A model generated the notes under the pieces. That model searched no databases and was not told where the DNA came from. It saw only the letters and a program-made list of their open reading frames with translations. Positions 1-11,821 of a stretch of DNA of 64,000 nt are shown piece by piece. Position numbers and translations under genes: made by a program. Within the stretch, counting starts at the first letter, position 1, and each line of letters begins with the position of its first letter. Source of the DNA: Siphonodentalium dalli (lineage: Eukaryota; Mollusca; Scaphopoda; Gadilida; Siphonodentaliidae); assembly GCA_032622095.1 (NCBI GenBank), contig CP136067.1:132621990-132685989 (forward strand). Direction: 5' to 3'.

Positions 1-10
1 TATGATCTTC

Positions 11-268
11 TCAAACATTTTTATAGAGAACGGGCATAATTGTTATTGGACGATAACTGTTGAAATCGTGCTTGGGTTTGGAGCCACCTTTGTGGAGGGA
101 AACCATCATTCCTGTCTTTGCTGCACTGGGAATATATGACATATTGAGCATGTTAGAAAATAAAGAACATAAGTATGGAGCAATTGTAGGAGTACTGTAT
201 ATGATATGCTCGTTTGATATCGAATCATTTCGGCCAATTTGGCCGTTTACTTCATGGCTGTTTTTCAT
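11..268 (-). pseudogene. LINE reverse-transcriptase fragment (N-terminal part of RT)
   Basis: The 85-residue reading frame carries the start of a non-LTR retrotransposon reverse transcriptase. After a stretch resembling the usual 'G.D.I..EHI' segment it has LHKGGSKPKHDFNSYRPI followed by TIMPVLYK, the conserved RT block before the first catalytic motif. A stop codon falls directly after LYKNV, where an intact element would read on, and the upstream sequence leaves this frame. The catalytic YxDD region would lie outside the window. This is a dead relic, and the LINE clade cannot be assigned from so short a piece. Confidence 0.75.
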
Positions 269-942
269 CTGACGTGTGTGTCGGGATAAATGATGTGGAG
301 GAATTATGTAAATGTTTGCCCAAACTACATTTCCAAGTAACGATGGTTTTGTTGTTTATTTTGAGGAATAATACCGCGTCAGATGAATTCAGCCCAAATA
401 TGTTAACAGTTGTCGGGTAAAACATTCGGCAGTAGGTTAGCGTTATTTAGTATTTGTGGATGTCCTTTAACATGGGGAAAATAGACTACTGCGCTTGAAC
501 GAGCATGTGAATTTGTCGTTTTTAATGTATAGCAACTTGATAATCAATAACAGAGGCATTCTCTGTCAAATATGGTCACGGTATTAATTGCGGAACTTTC
601 TAAATTAAACTACGCGTAAACGGATACATACGGTAAATTATAGAAGGTGCCCTAATCGGCCTAATCGCCCCAGGGCCAACTCGCCCCAGTCGACGTGTGT
701 CAATTCGGTACCTACTATAACATGTACCCGAGGCTGAGTCCGGCTCGGAATAAAAGATGTATACGGGTGTTATATAGCGTTTGGTCCGTTGTTTCTCAAT
801 GAATATTATTGAAATTTGGTGTATATGTCCGGGCTGGGACATGGAATACCGCAACGTTTGAATTGTTTTTAAATTTACAAATTTGTTGATTTTATTCATT
901 TTTGTTTTCGTTCTGAAAACACACTATAAAGTGTATATAATA

Positions 943-1252
943 TAATAACGAACACGAGACATACATAATTTATAAACTGTTAACGAAAGATATCAAATTC
1001 AATACAATAGACATGACAAAGATGACTCAGTGGAGTTTATGAAGTGAACATAAAAACATTCAGGTAAGAATCTTTTTAAGGAATGCAACTTTATTTAATG
1101 ATAATAAACACATAAATTAAAATAACAAACATGAGACATACATGATTTATAAACTGTTAACAAAAGATATCAAACTCAATACATGACAAAGATGACTCAG
1201 TGAAGTTTATAAAGTGAACATAAAAATATTAAGGTAAGAATCTTTTTAAGCA
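943..1252. repeat. Tandem duplication, period about 177 bp
   Basis: Two adjacent copies share GAGACATACAT, TTTATAAACTGTTAAC, GACAAAGATGACTCAGTG and GGTAAGAATCTTTTTAAG. The second copy is shorter by a few small deletions. No coding potential is seen. Confidence 0.75.
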
Positions 1253-1261
1253 TTACTAAAC

Positions 1262-2570
1262 CGTTTAGCACAGACCACAGTCCACTTTACTCATCCGATC
1301 ATCACCAAACTTCATATTTACCTTGGCATTGATCTATCAGATGAGAGCTATCAAATATTTTTTAATTTCATAGGAAAAAATGGTCGCCAGCGGCCATATT
1401 GCATTTACGTTATATGTTATCGCGTCATGTCGATATCTAGTATTACTTAGAAATTTCACCTTTCCAGATTCACAATTGCTCCATTGACTGTAACAGATGA
1501 AATTATTCCCCTCTTCGGATAGAGTGTCACTGAAACTTTATTTTGTCAGACTGTCTGTATAATCACTGATTATATATGGCAATAATCTGTAATAAGATGT
1601 AGCACTATTTTATTTTATATTTACATGCAGTGCTGTTTTTATACAACAATTCTAATCCCCCCTGATCATCATGTGATCGACCATACATCGCGCGAGGACC
1701 TGGTTGAATTAAGGGGGGTTTTATGGATCACTTCTGTCCTCAAGCTAGATTATACTTATGACATTTAATGGCATGTTACTACCGTGGAGGGTTAGATATG
1801 CTTGAGAAACAACCACTCTTTAATTCACACCAAGTTCTCAGCTGTCATGTTCGGATATTAAAACCCATAGCCATGATATATGGTTTATTTTGTGTATACT
1901 AGTAATATAGTTATTTTCAGTACCTTTATATACCAGTACTGTGTATAACAATGCATATAAATTAATCCATGTATACATGTATATTGATTCAACGGATTCA
2001 GTGGTTTTGTCCATCAGTCTATCAAATTTGCGGGGAAAACATGGCCACAAGCAGTAGACCCTGCTAAATTTCGAATTTGAATCAATTGGCGCACCCTGTA
2101 GCCAGCTTTTATTGGAGAACTTTTTCTCATGTGGATATTTTGTGTCACGCTAGATGTGAGCCATATTTTGTTCTCAAACTGTCCTTGTGAACACATCACT
2201 GCCAGCGGTGATCTTCAATTTTACTATTTTTATGGCTAAATAATTTGATTGATCCTGCAGACGACACCCCTTGTCCGATCGTCACCAGATTCCACAATGA
2301 TCTTCTGGATAACCAGGGTGAGAGTAATCTAATTTTCCCGAATTTCGTTAAAAAACATTACCACTGGCAGCAATTTGGTATCTTACTCTTTGATCCTCTT
2401 TTGCATGACTGAATTGTTTAGCAACTGTACAGACATATCCCTCATCTGATAGTCACCAAACTTCATATTGATCTTCGGGCTGACAACTAGATGGGAGCTA
2501 TCGAATGCTTTGAATTTTTTTGGAAAACATTGTCGCCAGCGGTCATCTTCTATTTTGGTTTTATATACAT
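1262..2570. repeat. Dispersed degenerate repeat with GCCAGCGGCCAT core
   Basis: Units near 1262-1410, 2250-2360 and 2400-2560 share the order 'GTTTAGCAC..AC', 'TCATCCGATC.TCACCAAACTTCATAT', 'GATGGGAGCTATC' and 'GTCGCCAGCGGYCAT'. The same unit recurs as a tandem series at 60470-60920. The spelling is degenerate, so the copies are old. Nothing else is recognised between them. Confidence 0.6.
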
Positions 2571-2804
2571 GTATATCTCTTCATGCGGATAGCCAGTATT
2601 ACGTAGGTACTTCGACTTTCCGCATTCCTGTCATCATTTGAAATATAAAAATTTACCTAATACATGCACCCTTCAAAATTTGTTTCGTCGTATCTATTTT
2701 AATGACCCGTATGGTAATATTGATACAGATATATTTGTCAAACATTTCTTTGTACAATATACAGGTATTTAGTTTGTAACTAAATCTAGAAATATATAAT
2801 AGTA

Positions 2805-3300
2805 GGTGGTGGACCCGACTTCGTCCGGGATATTCCCCTCTGATTTTCGGAGAATTGCGCGATTTAACCTTGAATTGACTATTTTAAAGGTGAAGGTCGT
2901 GTCGGGGTCACGATTTGACCCGTCCAAAACACTCCTCGGACAAAAGTCACTACAAAAGTACCCGTCGAAATCCGCCCGGCTTTACCCGATTTGACCTTGA
3001 ATTGACAATTTTGAATGTCAAGATCAGGTCATGGTCATGATTTGACCCACCCGAAACACTCCTGGGACAAAAGTAACAGTAAGTATCAAATTTCGTTGAA
3101 ATACTTCCGTTTTACCAGATTTGACCTTGAATTGATCTTTTTGAATGTCAAAGTCAGGTCGGGATCAAGATTTGACCCGTCCAAAATACTCCCTGGAAAT
3201 AATTTCCCCTAGGTATCAAATTTCGTCAAATCTATCTGGCAGTTTTCCCGGTCATAGCTAACAGACAAACAGACAGACAAATGTCCAAAATATATATTAA
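2805..3300. repeat. Three tandem units of about 128 bp
   Basis: The phrase GATTTRACCTTGAATTGA starts at 2861, 2988 and 3118. Each unit continues with a GACCCGTCCAAAA segment and a CTCCYSGGACAAAAGT segment. The array ends in a short CAGACAAA-type run (about 3250-3285). A diverged copy follows at 3302-3650, starting with a similar CGACTTCGT.CGGG motif and ending in another CACATACA/CAGACA simple repeat. The frames open across this region are by-products of the repeat. Confidence 0.65.
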
Positions 3301-3659
3301 ACTAGCTGATGTACTCGACTTCGTTCGGGCTAGTTAGGGATTTTTTTGTGATCGCCTCCATCTGGACAGTACCCAGTATATACAGCGTCTGGCCAAACTA
3401 TAGTTCAATTGGTCCAGAAACATGCCTATATCAGCACGTTCGAGAACATGGTCCCACGTGAAATTGGACCCGTCCATATTGCTCCCGGGATCGAAGTAGT
3501 CCTACACACAAATTTTTAGTCGGATCGGTCAAGGTCCAGAAACATGCCTATGAGCGAGGTCAAGTTGACACGTTAAATACCAAATTCGAGCAGTGTTAGA
3601 GTCTATAACACATACACACATGCATTCATGCATACACACATACATACAGACAGGTGTTC

Positions 3660-5060
3660 CAAAATGTATAATCGATAGCTACAACAATTCTATGGTAGAT
3701 AGTTCACGGCCGACCTGATGCATGCATCTTAGTTTTCTTGTACAATGATTACGTAGGATTGCTTCTAGCCATCAGTGCCTTGCATTTCAGAGATATTACA
3801 CCAATGAGCAGCCAGTTCTTTTAAACTACGGATTCCAATTTTTCAAATCATATTTTGCTCTTTTATAACGGCAACCCATCTATGTGTGTTCACATAACAG
3901 TTCGAATTGATAGTCAGTTGCGATTATTGTCTCTCCCAAGTTGCCCAAGAATCACATTATTTTCATATATTAATCTGCTGGATGCATTTGTGAGGGAAAA
4001 TGACAACCTGGAACGAATTGCAAGATAATGATTATCTTTAGGAATAATTACATAAAATAACCCCCATTATAAACAACATACCGAAAATCAACAATAAAAT
4101 AACAGTTCGCAAATTTATTTAATAAAATTCACCATTGTCCCTCTTCTTGAGATTCGTTTTTGTTATTTTTAGTATGTTATTTATACTGGGTTAATATACC
4201 TAATTCTGCAAAGAAAAATTGTGTCCCATGTTTTACTTTAACTGCACTGGACTATTGCTGAGTCCTCTACTTGACTCGATCTCAATAATCACATTGCTCT
4301 CAATAAACAAGACAGGCACATCCTGAATCCAACTATAATAGTTCAATCTTATAGTTCAATTTTAATATAATAGCTAGATGTGGATACCATCGATTTGAGG
4401 ACTCTATAAAACTATTCCAAAATCAGATTTCACAAAAATGATTAAAAATCACTGTCGCATTAATTCGGCATCATTCTTTGTTGTTGTTTTGTTTTGTTAC
4501 GAAATAACATGGTTTGGTCCACGCGAATGATAAAAAAGTTAGCAATCACAATTTTTTTTACAAAGACAGAGAAATAGTAGAGTTGACACTATCAAATTAA
4601 ATTACAGTGGTTAAATATAACTATAATGTTTGAATTCATGGTGACAGGGCCGCGTGTTAGAAATAACGGTGAATATAAATGTTCAATCATAGCTGATCTC
4701 CCACCATCGATGGAGATAAACTTGTAGCTCACACATACATGTACACACATACATGTACACCCTTACATGTATACACACATATAGTTGCGTTATCGTTGTT
4801 TAATGGGGTTTATCGTCATTTCAGCCACTCGGTCAATACAAATCACGACATTGTCAGTTTTATGGGCGATATTTAAAGCAAAAGGTTAATACCGCATGGA
4901 CAGAGACGTGGTAGCAGGGGTCGGGTGTCTACCACAACTTTGGAAATTGGAAAATTAAAATTGCCTGCCTCATAGATATTTTGGAAATAGTACACCCAAT
5001 ATTGGTTGAAATTGTTCTCATCATTGGTTTTCCAATCATCAGTTATGTTTGTTGTTAATA
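3660..5060. other. No recognisable gene
   Basis: AT-rich sequence without a convincing exon on either strand. The only local structure is a short imperfect CACATACATGTA simple repeat around 4728-4785. Confidence 0.5.
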
Positions 5061-5067
5061 GGACAAG

Positions 5068-5821
5068 TATGGAATCCTATTAGGGCCACTTGCTAATGGC
5101 GCTTTCGGCGCGATGCGCCGAAAGCGCCGAAAGCGACAAAAAGTGCGCCATTAGTAACGCGCCGATAGCGCCGAAAGCGACAAAATATGCGCCGTTACGG
5201 CGCACTATTTGTCGCTTTCGGCGCACTTTTTGTCGCTTTCGGCGCACTTTTTGTCGCTTTCGGCGATATTAGCGCATGTTTCGGCGCGCCGAAAGCGACA
5301 AAATGTGCGCCGTAACGGCGCACATTTTGTCGCTTTCGGCGCGTTACTAATGGCGCACTTTTTGTCGCTTTCGGCGCGCGCCGAAAGCGCCATTAGGCAT
5401 ACTATTAGGTCCACTCCCTAATGGCGCGCGCCGGAAGCGACAAAAAGTGCGCCATTAGAGTATGTTTCGGCGCGCGCCGAAAGCGCCGAAATCGGCGCAC
5501 TTTTTGTCGCTTTCGGCGCACTTTTTGTCGCTTTCGGCGATATTAGCGCATGTTTCGGCGCGCCGAAAGCGACAAAATGTGCGCCGTAACGGCGCACATT
5601 TTGTCGCTTTCGGCGCGTTACTAATGGCGCACTTTTTGTCGCTTTCGGCGCGCGCCGAAAGCGCCATTAGGCATACTATTAGGTCCACTCCCTAATGGCG
5701 CGCGCCGGAAGCGACAAAAAGTGCGCCATTAGAGTATGTTTCGGCGCGCGCCGAAAGCGCCGAAAGCGACAAAAAGTGCGCCGAAAGCGCCATTAGCAAG
5801 TGGCCCTAATAGGATTCCATA
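5068..5821. mobile_element. 754-bp CpG-rich foldback element with perfect 44-bp TIRs
   Basis: The left end starts TATGGAATCCTATTAGGG, and the first 44 bases are repeated exactly, inverted, at the right end. GACAAG stands immediately outside both ends (5062-5067 and 5822-5827), so it looks like a 6-bp target-site duplication. A TA duplication just inside it cannot be excluded. The interior is almost wholly permutations of CGCCGAAAGCGACAAAA and its complement, so the element can fold into many nested stems. One palindrome with arms of about 28 bp is centred near 5315. Base composition and CpG density are far above the surroundings. No transposase is present. The two 70-80-residue frames in it are repeat artefacts. 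Confidence 0.85.
5219..5766. repeat. Internal 274-bp direct duplication inside the foldback element
   Basis: Positions 5219-5492 and 5493-5766 are two almost identical copies in tandem. Both contain the CGGCGATATTAGCGCATG segment, the CGTAACG-centred palindrome and the GGCATACTATTAGGTCCACT spacer. High identity suggests a recent duplication. Confidence 0.8.
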
Positions 5822-5983
5822 GACAAGAGTAGCATATTTTTTCTATTTGTCAAAACTATTAGTTTTGAAATATTCCAACCTTAGAGGGGGTGTCAGGTTG
5901 GGAATTTCTAAGAGTTGAAAAGTTCCAATCAAATCAGATCAAATGGGGTTGTTGCTAATAGAGTTTGTCGAACCTGTGTTTAG

Positions 5984-6210
5984 ATCTGGTTCAATGGGGT
6001 AGTGTTGGAAAAATCAAGATTAATAACCCTTCCGATAACCATATTCCGGCACTTGGAAAACACTTCACTGAATATAGAAACGCCTATTCCGGAGCAACCG
6101 AGGACGTTGCTCAGTATAGTACTTACCGGGTCTGTCCTATATATCTTGATATATTTAAGTTGGATAGTAATGTCGTACCCAAGAGCGTGACCCCAGAAGT
6201 GCTGAACCTG
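5984..6210 (+). CDS. Candidate internal exon, family not recognised
   Basis: An open frame runs between a plausible acceptor (CTGTGTTTAG ending at 5983) and a strong donor (CTG|GTAAGA at 6211). The exon would be 227 nt, entering in phase 1 and leaving in phase 0. The encoded 75 residues have a protein-like composition and include the stretches NPSDNHIPALGKHFTEYRNAY and, near the end, YRVCPIYLDIFKLDSN. The CP-Y...D-N..P spacing loosely recalls the IL-17 cystine-knot fold, but the following Cys-x-Cys is absent before the donor, so I do not name it. No partner exon was found on this strand nearby. It could be an orphan or dead exon, or chance. Confidence 0.35.
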
Positions 6211-6211
6211 G

Positions 6212-6851
6212 TAAGAAAACGAATACAAATAAAAATGCACATAACCATTCTCACATGGGCTAACAACAGCAAGATAAATGTTAGCTAAATCGTGTACAAT
6301 TTATTTGTTATACTCTAGTTTTCTTAGCTAGTTTTATAACATCCTCGCGAATACGTTCAGAGGGTTCCAAAAGGGTACCAAGAAAGACAACTATATCGTG
6401 TTAGCAGCGTCAACCACGGCAAATTGTATTTCAATTGTAGATTTACCATGCACGATCTGACGATCGAAATAAACCGCCGTAATCAAGGGGGGGGGGGGGT
6501 CGGAAAACAATTACAGGATACAAGGACCGGGTGGGTGGGTGTCTCCGAGCCCGGAATGCAGATTTTTTCTGATCTCATGCAAATTTGTTCCAAAATCATT
6601 TCTAAGACAAATTACAGCTTCAAAATGAATTGAAACAATCAGATTCATATAGTAGTGCATGATATAGCCCTATACAAGTGAGGGGGGCTCTATATTTTAT
6701 TTTTTTGTCCACAATTTCTCCCTTTAACAGTTGAAACCATGGGGTGGGTCCGGTTTCGGTCGAGGAAAACAATTGCAATGAAAAAAAATTCATTCTGATC
6801 TTTTCTCATAGTTTATCATGGGTTTTTGAACTTATTATACAGAGGTTACCT
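6212..6851. other. No gene seen; poly-G tract
   Basis: Non-coding AT-rich DNA with a 13-G homopolymer at about 6487-6499. Nothing else is recognised. Confidence 0.5.
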
Positions 6852-6986
6852 GTGTTTTTTGAGTGAATACCGGAAGTGGTCACAGTGATATACTGGAATC
6901 TTCACAAGTGGCCTTTAGGCCATGACCCCGAGTGATGATTCCAGTATCTCACTGTGATCGGTAATTCCGATATTCACTAAAAACAC
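6852..6986. mobile_element. 135-bp hairpin MITE
   Basis: Arms of about 49 bp, GTGTTTTTTGAGTGAATA... and its inverse ...TATTCACTAAAAACAC, pair at roughly 85% identity around a GC-containing loop. There is no coding capacity and no clear target-site duplication. Confidence 0.7.
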
Positions 6987-6999
6987 GAATGTTTTCTTT

Positions 7000-8990
7000 T
7001 TATTATATGCGCTATTTACTAAAATAGATCGAGGAATTAATTCAAAATGTTTGACCCATTAATTAGATTGATTTAATGTCAAAAAGCCGAAAAAACATTG
7101 GCCTCATTTGTTTATATTAATGATATCAGTCAAGATATTGAATAAACGATAAATACAGTGACAACGTGGTCGAAGTACATGGTCGATGTCGATAAATGAC
7201 TACAGTGACTTAAGTCACATAATAACGTGTTGTTCACTGATTGGATCATTAAAATGCTCCAGATTCAATCTCAGAGCATCTAATGTTCAAAATTATCTAA
7301 AAGGGCCTCCTGACCCCCTCCCATACTCCCCTCGGGCCTTTTTTATGAGAGCTACCCATCACTCGCCTAGAATGATTTTAAGGGGAGCTTCTCATTGCTC
7401 ATCAGTGATTTCCCACATGGAGACAAACGGATCCAAGGGGGGCGCCCCCCATTTTTGCCAGAGCAAGGATTATTTTTTTGCGAGGTGATCCTGGCACCAT
7501 TTGTATCGGGCGCCCGAAGATTCCGCACTGAATATAGCTAACGCGCATGCAAATACAGCAGTTTTCATGTTTACATTAATTAAAACGTATATTTTTTTAA
7601 ATGTAGGTTGAAATGACTTCAATTTGGTATTCCACGTTATGACCGTATAGCCATGCAAGGGGCGAATCCAACATCCCGATATGAAGGTCCGCGGGCTATT
7701 ATTCGCCATGCAGAGCAAACAATTTCTGCGACATTTTATATCGGAGAATATCTCGCCCGCGCCAAGTTTTGTGCGCCCCGAAGTTTCAACACTGAATATT
7801 TCTATCAAAAAGAAATATAGCAATTCTGAAAGTGGAGTCAAAATTTAGACAATTCCATCTATATTTATAGAACGAATGAATGATAAACATGAGTCGTCTA
7901 CAGTGCACTCTATCGGTTATACAATGTAGTCCGATCAACGCCCGGACTATAAAACGCACTGGCGGCAGTATCATCGTAAAGAGATTATCTAAAGGCACAT
8001 ATGCCATACTACTATGGTATACATGTACCGTATACGTATAGTATATTTTCGAATTATATTATAGAAATACATTGCTGGTTCGTTTCCAATGGTATATATG
8101 CATGGCATTTAAAATTGGTGATATCTTCCATCACATGTTGTGGCACCCTAGTTGGACCGAATGTGTGATAACAAGACATCTTCAGGTCACGACAAATACG
8201 CACCTTCCATTCCTTAATAAAAAAAAGTCTGACACGAGTCCTTCAAAGCATCGGTTTCCATGTGTCCTTATCGTCATTAGTCAGCTGATTGACTGAACAT
8301 ATATTTATTCATAACCCAAACATTTACACAACAGATAATAATTTACATTAATGGATGCAACCAGAATGTAGATGAATAGGGGATTGGAATACCAGTTCAT
8401 CAGTTCCGTGTCAGATATTTTTTTGAGAAAACTGTGTTTATACTAATAAAACGAGTTCGTGATTGGAGTGTGATCTGACCACCCGTTTGGCTTGTATCGA
8501 TGACTTATTTTGCTGGTGTATCATGAAGCCGATGGCTATTAGAAGTAAAACTGAAAGAATTAACATTGTTAATGGAGGGATTAAGAGGTTGGATAGATGC
8601 ATTGTATTACCAGCCGAAACACCTCTATACTAATACTGACTAGAAGCCATGATTGCGAGTATTCATTCTGAATACAAAATATTCTCCCATGCACCAGCCC
8701 ATGTCCGATAGTACATAAATAGGTGGGTTTGAGTGTGTAATATTTACCTGTATTGTGGACAGGGTTAATTATGTAATGGTGGAGCACTTTGTATAGAGGG
8801 AGGCATACGAAACAATAAGTACACATCTAAAGCAACATAGCATACTTATATTTGTCGACAATGATCGACTGGTTACATTCATAGTATAACCAAGGTATGC
8901 GAGTAGATGTGTGATACACTCCATAGTAAAGTATAGATAGCTTGGATAGTATGATACCGCAGTCCATATATGGATATATGATGCGCCAGC
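7000..8990. other. No recognisable gene
   Basis: AT-rich, with several short open frames on both strands, none with domain motifs or paired splice sites. I see no element boundaries here. Confidence 0.45.
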
Positions 8991-9362
8991 GTGGGTGTCC
9001 CAGACCTGGGTGGAAAAAACTTACGCTCCCGGGGTGGTGGGTCCCCAAAACTGAAAAACACAAAATTTCCACCTTGTATCCGTAATTTTTTTCCTGACCC
9101 CCCCCCCCCTGCCGTATTGTGCCTTTATGGACAAATAATACATTATTCAGTTCTCTCTGTATTTTATTCACAAAATAGCAAGATGAAGTCTTGAAATTGG
9201 GATTTATATTAAAATAATTTTGTTGTTGTTGTTGTTTTGTTGCATTTATGGACCGGAAGAGATAGACCATCTTTAAGGGCTACGTTTTTTCAGATATTGT
9301 TTGTAGATAACCATGCAATGATTCAGTAATGTTATGCAATACATATACCCGCATACATGTGT

Positions 9363-10168
9363 AGAGGATCTACAACTCGGCTCCAGCGAAATTTACAAAA
9401 CGCGTCCAGTAAATTAGGTCTGGACCGAACCTTTGGCGAGATACAGACCTAATTTACTGGATTAGTTTTGTAAATTCCGCTATAAACTGGGACGAGTTGT
9501 AGATTCTATTTATTACATGATTCGAACCCTCAATAAAACTTACTTAAATCAACAAATGCGACGTGAAACTAACATCTGTTAATATTAGGCCTGCGATGAA
9601 GTTTCACTTAACTATGCGTTGTTTAACCCTTTACCCAACAGAATGGCCCTGTGCCAATGCATTCTCTTATATATGCGAGTCGACCATAGGTCGCCTCGCA
9701 TATATAAGAGAATGCATTGGCTTAACACATTAAAAATTATAAAATTGTTAAAGAATGTAAGAAAAAATGGTAAAAAGTGTTAAAAAAAAGATTTTTTTAG
9801 GCCAATGCATTCTCTTATATATGCGAGGCGACCTATGGTCGACTCGCATATATAAGAGAATGCATTGGCACAGGGGTTAACTGAAACTATCACAATGTGG
9901 TCAAGAAGCCGGTTCCAATGATATCCATATTTGTATGGTTCTATTGAGACATACCGAAGATATTTTAGGCTGTTGAAGCTTTATTTGGCCGGTTTTGGCC
10001 GGTTTGTTGGGTAAAGGGTTAATGCCCGAGTAAAGATATAGTCCCGGATAAATAAAGTCTCTCTGCGTATTTAATGACGTATATTTAATGAAATAACTTT
10101 TAAAACTCTTCATTCATTAGATTTTGTTGAAAAAATAAAAAGACAAACCTGGTGGAAGTCAAAGGTCA
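9363..10168. repeat. Duplicated segment, copy A (interrupted by a MITE)
   Basis: Except for the inserted TTAA element at 9627-10018, this stretch aligns with 14038-14481. It begins with a hairpin (9368-9504) whose arms pair ATCTACAACTCG with its complement around AATTTAC/GTAAATT and CCAGTAAATTAGGTCT. It then runs through CGTGAAACTAACATC, GCGATGA-GTTTCACTTAACT and TCTTCATTCATTAG. A further matching block follows at about 11016-11107. It could be an old transposon or a local duplication. Confidence 0.75.
9627..10018. mobile_element. piggyBac-like double-hairpin MITE, copy 1
   Basis: The element is flanked by TTAA on both sides (9623-9626, 10019-10022). It begins CCCTTTACCCAACA and ends with the exact inverse, TGTTGGGTAAAGGG. 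TTAA target sites and CCC-type termini are the signature of piggyBac-superfamily elements. Inside are two 69-bp hairpins (9653-9721 and 9801-9869), each with 33-bp arms GCCAATGCATTCTCTTATAT..., one arm mismatch and a 3-base centre. The second hairpin is the inverse of the first. The spacer between them contains AAATTGTTAAAGAATGTAAG. There is no transposase, so it is non-autonomous. A second full copy lies at 51838-52212. Confidence 0.85.
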
Positions 10169-10169
10169 C

Positions 10170-11015
10170 GTTTACGCAACAATAATAAATAGAGAATACC
10201 TACATTTGTTTGCTTGAATTCTGAACTATCTCATGAGTGTCTGGAAAGAAATATCGAATTTTCACGAGCGGTTGTAATGAGATGGTTTCAGTATTCAAAC
10301 AAAACACTGTAGGTATACTTTTTATTATATGCACCTTATTAAATATCAAAGTTGCTAAGTTGTGCGGCATTTTTACTTTTACTAGTACAGAAATTTGAAC
10401 AACTCTCTGGAAGATAACATCCTACTAATCATAAGTGCAAAATTACCTAGCTAAAGCAACAAGACTCGCGCAAAGATATGAAACACGGAATCGAAACTAA
10501 CAGGTCTCCGTATCACCACAGTCGAAATATATAAATCCCACGTGCACGGGTCACAGTTACATGGTGCCGATAAAAGTTGCGGCTAGTCAATCAAAAACGC
10601 CGAATTTCAGACGACATTTGCATGATCAATAGATAATTAGATATCAAGTGTGTCTGTTTCAACTTTACGCGCGTGTGATTTTCTACGGGAAGTTGTTCGC
10701 TTGTTTTACTTCTGCCTTCTACGTATGGTGGTTCTCTCGTTGAGTGGCGGATTAAGTTATTAGACATAACCCTTGTTTCGAATAAGGCTATGTGTTATAA
10801 CTGATAAATTTGCAGATAATTTACTATAAAGAATCTGTCTTCAAATTTTTCTCTCGCGTAAACCGCCGATAAGCTACAGTGAAATAACGCTATCTAGAGT
10901 GAAATAAGGACATCGTATTGCATGCACTGTGGCTTCTAAGAGATAAATACAACGATCTAGGTTTCGGTAATTCCCCGCTATTTAATGAGCAAGCATATAA
11001 TATGTTTTGGTACAC
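10170..11015. other. Intergenic or intronic DNA with a weak hairpin repeat
   Basis: The pair ACCTACATTTGTTTG / CAAACAAAACACTGTAGGT frames 10200-10318. Related sequence, including TCTGGAAAGAAATATCGAAT-type text, recurs near 42310-42440. No coding signal is present. It lies downstream of the last visible metalloprotease exon (11133). Confidence 0.45.
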
Positions 11016-11132
11016 CTGACACTATTTCCTGTTATGCAACGAACTTTGAATATCACAATTTATAGAATGGGTTTACTGAATGGAGTAAGTGTAGTACTAA
11101 TAAAGGTTTGCTAATTTTGTTTTATTACATAC

Positions 11133-11326
11133 CCCGGCCCACGTTGCGACAACAAATTCAATTATCTCCGCTGTATTCATTCCTCTTTCGTCCACTAGTA
11201 ACTCCGTGATGTAGCTGTCTAGTAGGGTCCCGACTTCTATGTTAAAGCTCGACGGTCTCACAGTCTGTCTCTTGTATCGCCTATGATCTCTTAAGTCCAG
11301 TACGTTGCTCCAAGCAGCTGTTTGGT
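11133..11326 (-). CDS. M12B (ADAM/ADAMTS-type) metalloprotease, exon: furin site and start of catalytic domain
   Basis: Third visible exon of the minus-strand metalloprotease gene. The acceptor is TAAATATTATAG before 11326; an alternative in-phase acceptor, ACCAAACAG, would start the exon at 11317. The donor is GGG|GTATGT, with the exon ending at 11133. Entering in phase 1, it joins exactly to the previous exon, which ends in phase 1. It encodes the end of the propeptide (AAWSNVLDLRDHRRYKRQ), with RRYKR as a likely proprotein-convertase site. Next comes FNIEVGTLLDSYITELL, matching the beginning of a reprolysin domain, and then IIEFVVATWAG. It ends in phase 0. In this family the next exons carry HExxHxxGxxH; I found none below 11.1 kb. 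The product would be a secreted or cell-surface zinc protease. Confidence 0.75.
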
Positions 11327-11821
11327 CTATAATATTTAGACATAATGCTATACGGTTGACTACACCAGTGTAGGGAGTCATACTGGGCTGAAACCCGAAT
11401 ACTTAGTGAGGTGAACAATATATTTCAAATCAGTTGTATTTCATGACCAGTTATTAAGAGAAGAGAAACAATGTACTTATTAACTGTCCCTTTCGGTACC
11501 AAAAACTGCTACAATAATTCATAATTTCACACAGCAATCATATCACAATAAGCTTATTGGCTTGGCTCTATATGAGAGGATGAGTCAAATGTGTCACAGT
11601 GTCGGGTTAAATTTGTGCATGATATAACGCCATACAATGAAGAATAAAACAGTCACAAATATGTCAGCCGAATTAAAACAGATGTCGGTATACGCAGTGA
11701 TCAATGACGCGACCCATTCGTGAATTTTCCAAAAATCTCAATTTCAAACTATCAGTTTGAACTTTGAAGGAAACAGTCATCATCATTTATAAACAAAAGG
11801 TATGCTATAGTACCATAACAA

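Noticed and set aside
5980-6240. Minus-strand HFWGHALGYD, reminiscent of the HExxHxxGxxHD zinc site expected downstream of the metalloprotease exons
   Set aside because: The catalytic Glu and third His are missing, no Met-turn follows, and the plus strand of the same DNA has better splice signals.
9511-9523. GGTTCGAATC on the minus strand, a tRNA B-box match
   Set aside because: No A-box or stem structure at the expected distance.
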